DNA of 42,520 nucleotides from Bacteroidota bacterium (GTDB lineage Bacteria > Bacteroidota > Bacteroidia > Chitinophagales > Chitinophagaceae), in NCBI GenBank assembly GCA_963169885.1, contig CAUJFR010000130.1, positions 1-42,520 on the forward strand. The letters are read 5' to 3'. Below the pieces are notes generated by a model, which saw only the letters and a list, made by a program, of their open reading frames with translations, ran no database searches and was not told the origin of the DNA. A program made the translations under genes and the position numbers. Shown one piece after another: positions 25,330 through 31,946 of the stretch (the first letter of the stretch is position 1; every line of letters begins with the position of its first letter).

Positions 25330-25699
25330 TATGCCGGCTATACCGTTTCCATTCCCTGATTTCAAACTTGCTGTACCGCGAGCGATCTACCTGGTTCTTA
25401 TCGAGGTAAAAGCGGTTGTCGAAACCTTTCCAGTAAAGTAGCCCCTGCTGTCCGCGATGAAAATAGTTTCCATTCGCATGTCGAGCCATGGTGAAACCAG
25501 GGTGAGGGGTAATGATAAGGGAAGCCCCGGCCAACTGATTATTGTATGAAGGTCTGGGTGCTGTGTGTTGACGGGAGACCGTGGGCGGACCGTCATTTCT
25601 TTTTTCTTTATTGGCCCAGACACGGCTGTGGCCACAACTGCTGAATACCAGTGCTGCAGTCAGCGCCAGTAGCGATGATAAAATAAATGTTCTTTTCAT
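25325..25699 (-). CDS. Small lipoprotein of unknown function
   Basis: 124 residues; signal peptide with lipobox LVFSSC, lipid Cys22. The mature part is basic and Asn/Arg-rich, with a compact region GFTMARHANGNYFHRGQQGLLYWKGFDNRFYLDKNQVDRSRYSKFEIREW that looks like a small beta domain. No family recognised. It lies 36 bp downstream of another small lipoprotein gene on the same strand, so they are probably co-transcribed. The end of the gene merges into the heptad array. Confidence 0.6.
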   Translation of the reverse strand: MKRTFILSSLLALTAALVFSSCGHSRVWANKEKRNDGPPTVSRQHTAPRPSYNNQLAGASLIITPHPGFTMARHANGNYFHRGQQGLLYWKGFDNRFYLDKNQVDRSRYSKFEIREWKRYSRHS

Positions 25700-25735
25700 G
25701 CATCTGATTTTTTATGGTGAGGAGATTGAGACTGT

Positions 25736-26077
25736 TTATTGATTATCCCGGGTTCGTTTGGTCCGTACCCCGCCACTGTTTCCGCTACGTTGTACAGGAA
25801 CCAGGGTATCGGTTGGCGTTTTTGCCGGACTATTCCCGGATTGGACGAGTATCACACTGTCAGTTGTTGTCACTGGTTTTGTTAAAGTAAGGACATCCGT
25901 ACCCGTACTCTCTTCATCCGGACCCAGAAACCGGACAGTCGTGGACGCTTGGCCGTTTGCCGGACCGGTCCGGGGGCCAAATACTTTACTGCTGTATTGT
26001 TTTCCCATCGCACAACTGGCGGCCATGGCCAGGATCAGCATGAGAATCACCGCTTGTAAAATTTTACTGGTTTGCAT
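25736..26077 (-). CDS. Small Thr/Ser/Pro-rich lipoprotein
   Basis: 113 residues from the ATG at 26077, which starts a signal peptide ending MAASC with lipid Cys22; the upstream ATG at 26134 would put 19 charged residues in front. The mature part is low complexity (STGTDVLTLTKPVTTTDSVILVQSGNSPAKTPTDTLVPVQRSG) ending in basic KRTRDNQ, likely unstructured. No family recognised. First gene of a two-lipoprotein unit. Confidence 0.5.
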   Translation of the reverse strand: MQTSKILQAVILMLILAMAASCAMGKQYSSKVFGPRTGPANGQASTTVRFLGPDEESTGTDVLTLTKPVTTTDSVILVQSGNSPAKTPTDTLVPVQRSGNSGGVRTKRTRDNQ

Positions 26078-26104
26078 GAGGAATGCCTTTATTTTAGTCC
26101 TGTG

Positions 26105-26112
26105 TACTTTTG
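26105..26112 (+). promoter_or_regulatory. -7 box of the NTF2-like gene
   Basis: TACTTTTG fits TAnnTTTG and lies 44 bp before the ATG at 26156; no clear -33 TTTG at 17-20 bp. Confidence 0.35.
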
Positions 26113-26155
26113 TTATATCCAATTCATTTGCCATAAACTCTTAAAAAATGTTAGC

Positions 26156-26611
26156 ATGAAACAATTTTTCATAGTATTAACAGTACTGGCTTTCAGCATC
26201 AGCAGTAAAGCACAGACGGCCGAAGATTCGGTAAAAGCCGTGGTTACGAATCTTTTTACCGCGATGATTAAGTCTGATACCAGCTTGCTGAAATCCTGTT
26301 TTGCCGATAGTATGGTTTTGCAGACTATCGCCCGGGGTAAGAGCGGGGGAGCAGAAGTAAAAACTGAAACCGCCGCCACCTTTGTGAAAAGCATCAGTTC
26401 CCTGAAACCCGGGTCGGCCGATGAACAGATTACATTCGGAACGGTCCTCATCGATGGACCGCTGGCCCTGGTCTGGACACCCTACAAATTTTATTTCAAC
26501 GGACAATTCAGTCACTGCGGCGTCAACTCCTTTCACCTGGTCCGGTTCAAGGATGGGTGGAGGATTCAGTATTTGATTGATACGAGAAGGAGAACAGGAT
26601 GTGAAAATTAG
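26156..26611 (+). CDS. Secreted nuclear-transport-factor-2 (SnoaL)-like protein
   Basis: 151 residues with signal peptide MKQFFIVLTVLAFSISSKAQ; an upstream in-frame ATG at 26072 only adds a non-signal stretch. The mature domain has the cone-shaped alpha+beta NTF2 pattern: a helix EDSVKAVVTNLFTAMIKSDTSLLKSCFADSMVLQTIA, then strands PLALVWTPYKFYFNGQFSHCGVNSFHLVRFKDGWRIQYLIDTRR. Periplasmic NTF2-like proteins with this ending are annotated as lumazine-binding or nuclear transport factor 2 family. No catalytic residues can be assigned. The TAG stop starts a heptad array. Confidence 0.8.
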   Translation: MKQFFIVLTVLAFSISSKAQTAEDSVKAVVTNLFTAMIKSDTSLLKSCFADSMVLQTIARGKSGGAEVKTETAATFVKSISSLKPGSADEQITFGTVLIDGPLALVWTPYKFYFNGQFSHCGVNSFHLVRFKDGWRIQYLIDTRRRTGCEN

Positions 26612-26642
26612 TCGGGAGTTAGTAGTTAGTAGTCGGGAGTCA
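26609..26642 (+). repeat. Heptad array, first copy of a perfect 34-bp direct repeat
   Basis: Starts at the stop codon TAG of the NTF2-like gene; units TAGTCGG, GAGTTAG, TAGTTAG, TAGTCGG, GAGTCA. Followed by GCAGCCCCTCCTT, a core variant. All 34 bases recur at 26746-26779. Confidence 0.9.
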
Positions 26643-26745
26643 GCAGCCCCTCCTTCGCATATTTTGCTAAATCAAAGAACTGATCTTTTTTTACGGGATT
26701 TGCAGGCCCCTATCCTGAAGGAGAGGGGTTGGGGTGAGGTAAAGC

Positions 26746-26779
26746 TAGTCGGGAGTTAGTAGTTAGTAGTCGGGAGTCA
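26746..26779 (+). repeat. Heptad array, second copy of the 34-bp direct repeat
   Basis: Identical to 26609-26642 over 34 bp, 137 bp downstream, and followed by ACAGCCCGTTCTAAG. Here the array does not abut a stop codon, so it shows that the array-plus-core unit can be duplicated independently. Confidence 0.9.
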
Positions 26780-26843
26780 ACAGCCCGTTCTAAGTAGTAG
26801 TTTATAGTATGTGAAATTCTTATTCAACAAGAACTTTTAAAAG

Positions 26844-26881
26844 AAAGCACCAAACCTGCTTAGAAGGCTTGGTGCTTTTTT
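26844..26881 (+). terminator. Terminator for the NTF2-like transcript
   Basis: Stem AAAGCACCAA/TTGGTGCTTT, extended past one mismatch by CC/GG, with a loop of TGCTTAGAA, followed by a T run. Confidence 0.85.
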
Positions 26882-26949
26882 GTTGTTTATATTTTGATTA
26901 TTCTTTGGATCTTGCTTGACCTCCGTAGCCTTGGCGAAGGAAGGGGAAT

Positions 26950-26980
26950 AAAAAAATAGCCCTCCGTGGAAACGGAGGGC
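26950..26980 (-). terminator. Terminator of the Hsp20 gene
   Basis: A perfect 9-bp stem GCCCTCCGT/ACGGAGGGC with a 4-nt loop; on the minus strand it is followed by TATTTTTTTATT. It lies 47 bp beyond the Hsp20 stop. Confidence 0.85.
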
Positions 26981-27026
26981 GTAAACCAAAACCAACTGCT
27001 TATGAGAAAAATTTGTATAAACTATT

Positions 27027-27470
27027 TTACTTTATTTCGATTGCCTGTGAAGCTTTGACTGTTACCTGCTTCGGAAGGTTTAATCGTAATATACCATTGA
27101 TGTAAGATGCTTCAATTTTAGTTGCATCTATTTTGTCATCCAATGTGAAAGATCTCTTAAAAGACCGGAAGCTGTATTCCTTGCGGATCTGCTTTTCGGT
27201 TTCGGATGTCTCAGTGGCCTGTTTTTCAGCTGAGATCGTGAGTAATTGCTGCTCCAGGTTCACCTTGAAATCGGCCTTTTCAAATCCGGGGGCCACTACT
27301 TCGAGTTCGTAACTCCCTGCTGTTTCTTTGACGTTTACCGGTACGGAATCCTTTCTTACAGAATTGTTAAAGCCATTGTTCAGCATCAATGGTAATTCAG
27401 TGAACAGGTCATCTACTAAATTGCTGAATGTTCCTTCAAAAGGTTTCCGGTTGAATTGTACGTATGCCAT
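27027..27470 (-). CDS. Hsp20/alpha-crystallin family small heat-shock protein
   Basis: ATP-independent holdase of 147 residues. The alpha-crystallin domain fills about 45-147: VPVNVKETAGSYELEVVAPGFEKADFKV, LLTISAEKQ, YSFRSFKRSFTLDD, and the conserved AxxxNGxLxL box as ASYINGILRLNLPK near the end, closing with QAIEIK that acts as the oligomer-linking IXI-like tail. The N-terminal arm (about 1-44) is short. Standalone, divergent from bacilliredoxin. Stress regulation is likely from the family, but no operator is visible. Confidence 0.95.
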   Translation of the reverse strand: MAYVQFNRKPFEGTFSNLVDDLFTELPLMLNNGFNNSVRKDSVPVNVKETAGSYELEVVAPGFEKADFKVNLEQQLLTISAEKQATETSETEKQIRKEYSFRSFKRSFTLDDKIDATKIEASYINGILRLNLPKQVTVKASQAIEIK

Positions 27471-27658
27471 AATTGTTTAGTTTTTTAAATAAAAAATGAA
27501 TACGCAAGGGATTCGTCAAACCCTGTACCACCCGGTTTTTTATACCCGGACTGGCAGATTTGCCCCTTGCAGAAAGACAGAATTTCCGAAAAGAGGAATT
27601 TCTGCTGCCATATTTTCCTTTTGCCCATGCTGTTGCACAGCCGGTTGAACAAATTCTT

Positions 27659-27666
27659 TAGCTTTG
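27659..27666 (+). promoter_or_regulatory. -7 box of the bacilliredoxin gene
   Basis: TAGCTTTG fits TAnnTTTG, 20 bp before the ATG at 27687. TTG at 27645-27647 is too close to be a normal -33 element. Confidence 0.4.
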
Positions 27667-27686
27667 TGTTTCATAAACAAAAAACT

Positions 27687-28103
27687 ATGTATCCAGAAGA
27701 AATAGTAATTCCGATGAAAGAGGAACTGACCGACAATGGCTTTTCCGAGTTGCTGACCGCTGGTGAAGTGGAAGCACAACTGACTAAAGAGGGTACCACC
27801 CTGGTCATGATCAATTCCGTTTGTGGCTGTTCTGCCGGAACCGCCCGTCCGGGTGTACTGATGGCGGTGGCAAATACCGAAAAGAAGCCGGATTTCCTGA
27901 CCACTACTTTTGCCGGTTTTGATGTGGACGCTGTGCGGACTCTTCGTATGCACCTGATGCCTTTTCCGCCGTCTTCCCCGGCCATCGCTTTATTTAAGAA
28001 TGGCCAGCTGGTACATTTTATTGAAAGACACCAGATCGAGGGCCGTTCCGCACAAATGATCGCCCAGAACCTGATCGGCGCTTTCCAGCAACATTGTAAC
28101 TAA
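27687..28103 (+). CDS. Bacilliredoxin (BrxA/BrxB, YphP/YqiW family)
   Basis: 138 residues from MYPEEIVIPM, the usual start of this family; longer readings upstream lack support. Thioredoxin-like fold with the CGC active site C46-G47-C48 in INSVCGCSAG, then ARPGVLMA and the PPSSPAIALFKNGQLVHFIERHQIEG stretch. In Firmicutes these proteins remove bacillithiol from mixed disulfides; many Bacteroidota also make or use bacillithiol, so a de-thiolation role is plausible. No bacillithiol synthesis gene is in the window. Followed by a terminator. Confidence 0.93.
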   Translation: MYPEEIVIPMKEELTDNGFSELLTAGEVEAQLTKEGTTLVMINSVCGCSAGTARPGVLMAVANTEKKPDFLTTTFAGFDVDAVRTLRMHLMPFPPSSPAIALFKNGQLVHFIERHQIEGRSAQMIAQNLIGAFQQHCN

Positions 28104-28122
28104 ACGGATCAAATAGATTCTA

Positions 28123-28156
28123 AAGAGCTGTTTCTTTATTGAAACAGCTTTTTTTT
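28123..28156 (+). terminator. Terminator of the bacilliredoxin gene
   Basis: Perfect 9-bp stem AGCTGTTTC/GAAACAGCT with the 6-nt loop TTTATT, then eight T residues. Confidence 0.9.
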
Positions 28157-28170
28157 GCCCCTTTAATTTT

Positions 28171-28269
28171 TAAGTACGAAGTACAAAGTACGAGGTACGA
28201 CTGACGTACCTTGAGCCATAAGTTCTTTGGAGGGGCTGTTCCCTAACACCTAACAGCTAACACCGAACA
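28171..28269. repeat. Two unlike heptad arrays in opposite orientation with a GGGAACAGCCCCTCC core
   Basis: Left array (28171-28198, plus orientation) has TAAGTAC, GAAGTAC, AAAGTAC, GAGGTAC. Right array (28242-28269, minus orientation) has TGTTAGG/TGTTAGC/TGTTCGG units and runs on the minus strand into GGGAACAGCCCCTCC (28230-28244). The spacing and layout are those of the other paired elements, but the two arrays do not share a unit and could not pair perfectly. Confidence 0.82.
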
Positions 28270-28357
28270 CCCCTCCCTTTACCGTTTATACCCATGTCGG
28301 GCCGTTTTGTCTTTTGAAGCAGGCTCTTTAGTATATTCGCCTCTATTAATTAACGAC

Positions 28358-29539
28358 ATGTATCCTAATCTATATTACGCATTCAGGGACTTATTTGGAG
28401 TGGAATGGAAATTTCTACGTTTTGTCAATTCCTTTGGTTTTTTTGTGGCCATAGCTTTTATCGTGGCTGCGATGGTGTTGACCACTGAACTGAGACGTAA
28501 GAGCAAACAGGGTTATTTTCAGCCCACTGAAATGCAGATGATGGTCGGGCAACCGGCTTCACTTTCAGATATTCTGCTCAACTTCTTACTGGGTTTTTTA
28601 CTGGGCTACAAAATTGTCGCTCTTTTTATACTGGATAATTCAGCCACCGAAGATCCGCAGGCTTTTATTTTTTCGCCGTTGGGCAGTTGGCCTGCCGGTA
28701 TTGCCATGGGTTTATTATTTGCCGGGTTGAAATGGTATGAAAAGAATAAACAAAAACTCAGCAAACCAGAAAAAAGAACCGTCCGCATCTGGCCGCATGA
28801 CCGGGTAGGGGAGATCACTATTATTGCCCTCGTATTCGGACTGGCAGGAGCTAAACTCTTCGATATTTTTGAAAACTGGAGTGATTTTCTGAAACGGCCT
28901 TCTGATTATATTTTTTCTGCCAAGGGACTTACTTTCTATGGAGGATTGATCTGTGCGGCCCTGGCGATCTGGTGGTATGCGAAGAAGCATAAGATAGGTT
29001 TCTGGCATTTAAATGATGCGCTGGCTCCAACCATGATGCTGGCTTACAGTATGGGCCGTATCGGTTGCCAGGTTTCCGGCGACGGAGACTGGGGCATCGA
29101 AAATCCAAGACCCAACCCGTACAGCTGGCTCCCTGATTGGGTCTGGTCTTATAATTATCCACATAATGTAAATGATGTAGGTGTGCCCATCCCGGGTTGT
29201 ACCGACGATAAATTCTGTTCTCAGTTACCAGTGCCTGTATATCCAACCCCTTTATATGAAGTAATATTCTGTTTTCTGCTGTTTCTGGTGCTCTGGTTTT
29301 TGCGCAAAAGATTGAAAGTACCCGGATATATTTTCGCTATTTACCTGATGCTGAATGGGATGGAGCGCTTTTTGATAGAAAAGATCCGGGTAAATAACCC
29401 CCTTGATATACTGGGTTTTCATCCAACACAGGCGGAAGTGATCTCCAGTCTTTTGTTTTTAAGCGGATTAGGGCTGTTTTTATGGTTGCGCCAAAAAGCA
29501 AAAACAACAAAGCCCACAGAACCACTCAAAAACAATTGA
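28358..29539 (+). CDS. lgt: Prolipoprotein diacylglyceryl transferase
   Basis: Inner-membrane enzyme that moves a diacylglyceryl group from phosphatidylglycerol to the lipobox Cys, the first step of lipoprotein maturation. 393 residues from MYPNLYYAFRDLFG; a TTG at 28307 is less likely. About seven or more membrane segments. The signature region is GRIGCQVSGDGDWG near residue 230, in place of the GRIGNFxNGE of E. coli; GLTFYGGL and HPTQAEVISSLLFL are also present. It is longer than the about 290-residue E. coli enzyme. The many lipoproteins in this window are its expected clients. A weak TTTG-N15-TATATTCG promoter is seen at 28313-28339. Confidence 0.88.
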   Translation: MYPNLYYAFRDLFGVEWKFLRFVNSFGFFVAIAFIVAAMVLTTELRRKSKQGYFQPTEMQMMVGQPASLSDILLNFLLGFLLGYKIVALFILDNSATEDPQAFIFSPLGSWPAGIAMGLLFAGLKWYEKNKQKLSKPEKRTVRIWPHDRVGEITIIALVFGLAGAKLFDIFENWSDFLKRPSDYIFSAKGLTFYGGLICAALAIWWYAKKHKIGFWHLNDALAPTMMLAYSMGRIGCQVSGDGDWGIENPRPNPYSWLPDWVWSYNYPHNVNDVGVPIPGCTDDKFCSQLPVPVYPTPLYEVIFCFLLFLVLWFLRKRLKVPGYIFAIYLMLNGMERFLIEKIRVNNPLDILGFHPTQAEVISSLLFLSGLGLFLWLRQKAKTTKPTEPLKNN

Positions 29540-29700
29540 TATTTGTCAATTTTTTATAAAACAAGACAATTTTCTTTTTTCGCGCCAAACCCTTACCTGT
29601 AGCAGATTTCATCCGATTGGCCCGGAATTGGCAACGATTGCGTGAAAGACTGTTAGTAATTTTTCATTACAGAACGCTATGAGAAACCATAACTTATAGG

Positions 29701-29708
29701 TATCTTTG
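29701..29708 (+). promoter_or_regulatory. -7 box of rpoD
   Basis: TATCTTTG fits TAnnTTTG, 109 bp before the rpoD start, leaving a leader of about 105 nt. No TTTG is found at 17-20 bp upstream. Confidence 0.45.
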
Positions 29709-29816
29709 CAGACGGTCTGGGACGGTAAATTCTTCTATCTACAATTAACTATCCATTTGCAACAATCTGCAAACAAGGGCCGTCTATTATTCGTTGATAT
29801 TTAAACTTCTTAAGTT

Positions 29817-30692
29817 ATGCGGCAACTTAAAATTGCTACCCAGATTACAAACAGGGACTCCCAGGCAGTGGAAAAGTACTTACAGGAGATCTCGAAGATT
29901 TCGATGATCACTCCTGAAGAAGAAACCACACTCGCTCAGCGGATTAAAATGTTTAACCGGAATCCGGTTGATTCCCAGCGTGCATTGGATAAACTGGTGC
30001 AGGCCAACCTCCGTTTCGTGGTATCTGTGGCCAAGCAATACCAGCACCAGGGGTTGTCACTCAGTGACCTTATCAATGAAGGAAACCTCGGTCTGATTAA
30101 AGCGGCTCAACGCTTTGACGAAACCAAGGGTTTCAAATTCATTTCTTATGCCGTATGGTGGATCCGTCAGTCAATCCTGCAAGCTTTAGCCGAACAGGGA
30201 CGTCTGGTTCGCCTTCCACAAAACAAAATCGGTACATATAACAAAGCTAACAAAGCCTATATGGCTTTCGAACAGGAGCACGAGCGTGAGCCTTCTACTG
30301 AGGAACTGGCTGAACTCCTGGAAATGAGCGAAACCGAGATCAATAATATTTTCCAAAGCAATACCCGTCATACCTCCCTGGATGCCCCCGTGCACGAAGC
30401 GGAAGATGTGGCTATGGGTGACCTGCTCGAAGGCAGCGATGATACGGATGATGATGTGATGAAAGATTCCCTGCGTAATGAAATACGTCGGGTGCTTAAG
30501 TCATTGTCTCCCAGGGAAGCTGAAATCGTTAACGCGTATTTTGGTTTAGACGGGGAGAACGGAGTTACGATCGAACAGATCGGACAGAAATATGACCTGA
30601 CCAAGGAGCGTATCCGTCAGATCAAGGAAAGAGCTATCAAGCGCCTGCAAAAAGCCCGTTATTCCAGTGCATTAAAAGCCTATTTAGGTTAA
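29817..30692 (+). CDS. rpoD: Primary sigma factor (RpoD/SigA family)
   Basis: 291 residues starting MRQLKIATQITNRDSQAVEKYLQEIS, the standard Bacteroidota primary sigma without region 1.1. Region 1.2 about 15-45; region 2 about 60-130 with NLRFVVSVAKQYQ and KFISYAVWWIRQSILQAL; region 3 with PQNKIGTYNKA; region 4 with the helix-turn-helix VTIEQIGQKYDLTKERIRQIKERAIKRLQ. This factor reads the TTTG/TAnnTTTG promoters noted elsewhere in the window. Monocistronic with a long leader and strong terminator. Confidence 0.97.
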   Translation: MRQLKIATQITNRDSQAVEKYLQEISKISMITPEEETTLAQRIKMFNRNPVDSQRALDKLVQANLRFVVSVAKQYQHQGLSLSDLINEGNLGLIKAAQRFDETKGFKFISYAVWWIRQSILQALAEQGRLVRLPQNKIGTYNKANKAYMAFEQEHEREPSTEELAELLEMSETEINNIFQSNTRHTSLDAPVHEAEDVAMGDLLEGSDDTDDDVMKDSLRNEIRRVLKSLSPREAEIVNAYFGLDGENGVTIEQIGQKYDLTKERIRQIKERAIKRLQKARYSSALKAYLG

Positions 30693-30726
30693 TGAAATCT
30701 TAAAGTCTTGGGTTAATAAGAAATAG

Positions 30727-30763
30727 TTCCGGTCCTCAGGTTTTGAGGCCGGAATTTTTTTTT
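30727..30763 (+). terminator. Terminator of rpoD
   Basis: Stem TTCCGG-CCTCA with TGAGG-CCGGAA (one bulged T), loop GGTTT, then nine T residues. Confidence 0.9.
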
Positions 30764-30797
30764 AGAACCAACTATCTTTATAGCTGTTATCTATACT

Positions 30798-31682
30798 ATG
30801 AAAGTTTTATCCGGTGCATTTCTTTTACTGGCATTCCTTCAACTATCCTGCGAGAAGTCAGTCAGTTTCAAGCTGGATAATGTAGCTCCCAAACTGGTGG
30901 TGGAAGCGACAATTGAAAACGGACAAGCCCCCATTGTCTATCTTTCCCGTAGTCTGGCTTATTTTTCAACGCTAAACCCGGATTCCCTGTCAGCCAGTTT
31001 TATCCGGAATGCCGAAGTCTGGGTTGCCAACAGTACCCGTACACACAAACTCCGCTTGTATACAGTTCCATTAGGGGCTGGTTATAATGCCTACTATTAC
31101 TCAACCGACTCTTCCAGTCTCGCCACGGCCATAACCGGAGAACTCAATACCAGTTATTCCCTCCGCATTCTCTGGGAAGGAAAAGAATATACCGCCACAA
31201 CCACAATTCCCAATACAACACGTAGGATTGATTCCCTGTACTGGAAAGAAGCCCCGGCTGGCAATATCCCTTATAAAGTGGTGGTGATGGTACGGGCCAC
31301 TGATCCCCGTGGCTATGGCGACTATATCCGCTATTTTACCAAACAGAACCGGGATCCTTTCTATCCGGGACTAAATTCCGTTTATGACGATCAGGTGATT
31401 GATGGTACCACCTACGAAATACAGGTAGAACGTGGAATTCTCCGAAATGGAATAGCTGGTGAAACCTATAGCTTTTTTGATAAAGGGGATACCGTAACCT
31501 TGAAACTCTGTAATATTGACAAAGCCACATTCGACTTCTGGAGAACCATGGAATTCACTTATTCCAGTGTCGGTAACCCTTTTTCTTCCCCCACCAAAGT
31601 CATGAGCAATATCAAGGGCGGGGCACTTGGCTACTTCGGTGGCTATGCGGCACAGTTTAAAAGGATCGTAATACCACAATAA
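30798..31682 (+). CDS. DUF4249 family lipoprotein
   Basis: 294 residues; leader MKVLSGAFLLLAFLQLSC with lipid Cys18 followed by EKSVSFKL. The body has the DUF4249 pattern as I know it: KLVVEATIENGQAPIVYLSRSLAYF, an early beta domain with AEVWVANSTRTHKLRLY, LRILWEGKEYTATTTIP, and the late FWRTMEFTYSSVGNPFSSPTKVMSNIKGGALGYFGGYAAQFKRIVIP, where the GxLGYFGGY phrase is the strongest mark. In Bacteroidota these lipoproteins often accompany a TonB-dependent receptor; here none is adjacent. Function unknown. Confidence 0.85.
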   Translation: MKVLSGAFLLLAFLQLSCEKSVSFKLDNVAPKLVVEATIENGQAPIVYLSRSLAYFSTLNPDSLSASFIRNAEVWVANSTRTHKLRLYTVPLGAGYNAYYYSTDSSSLATAITGELNTSYSLRILWEGKEYTATTTIPNTTRRIDSLYWKEAPAGNIPYKVVVMVRATDPRGYGDYIRYFTKQNRDPFYPGLNSVYDDQVIDGTTYEIQVERGILRNGIAGETYSFFDKGDTVTLKLCNIDKATFDFWRTMEFTYSSVGNPFSSPTKVMSNIKGGALGYFGGYAAQFKRIVIPQ

Positions 31683-31700
31683 GGTTGAGGTAAGAAGTAA
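31680..31700 (+). repeat. Short heptad array at the DUF4249 stop codon
   Basis: Three units TAAGGTT, GAGGTAA, GAAGTAA, the first containing the TAA stop. Weak because of its length, but it has the same position and register as the longer arrays. Confidence 0.55.
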
Positions 31701-31838
31701 AAACCCGTAAAAATCCAGTTTACCATAAATATTATAATTATTGTATGTTCGATTCTGAAATAAAAAGGTGATTTGAATCAAAAATATAGTTAATGCTTTT
31801 GAAGTGGAAAAGTTTTACCAATATGAAAAATGATGTAT

Positions 31839-31870
31839 ATATAATAATATATTTAAATATGTTATTATAT
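31839..31870. promoter_or_regulatory. 32-bp near-perfect palindrome upstream of the AT-rich gene cluster
   Basis: ATATAATAA...TTATTATAT arms around the inner palindrome ATATTTAAATAT give 15 of 16 matched positions, with one T/G mismatch. It is centred about 92 bp before the first ATG of the three-gene cluster and about 39 bp before its -7 box, a fitting place for a dimer-binding operator. In such AT-rich DNA chance is a real alternative. Confidence 0.5.
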
Positions 31871-31908
31871 TGTTTACACTATATCCTAGAACAAACTAAA
31901 ATTGTTAC

Positions 31909-31916
31909 TACCTTTG
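31909..31916 (+). promoter_or_regulatory. -7 box of the AT-rich gene cluster
   Basis: TACCTTTG fits TAnnTTTG, 30 bp before the ATG at 31947. No TTTG at normal spacing upstream. A small stem CTATAA/TTATAG follows at 31921-31934. Confidence 0.4.
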
Positions 31917-31946
31917 CAAACTATAATTTTATAGGGCCAAATATTT

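Larger units (their letters stand above)
26612..27026. other. 415-bp noncoding spacer with arrays and hairpins
   Basis: No gene. Holds two heptad arrays, a GC-rich hairpin (CCCCTATCCT with AGGAGAGGGG, 26707-26728) followed by TTGGGGTGAGG, and two terminators, one for each converging transcript. Confidence 0.75.

Noticed and set aside
28307-28357. TTG start of lgt giving 17 extra residues
   Set aside because: The extension covers likely promoter sequence, and MYPNLYYAFRDLFG is the better start before the first membrane segment.
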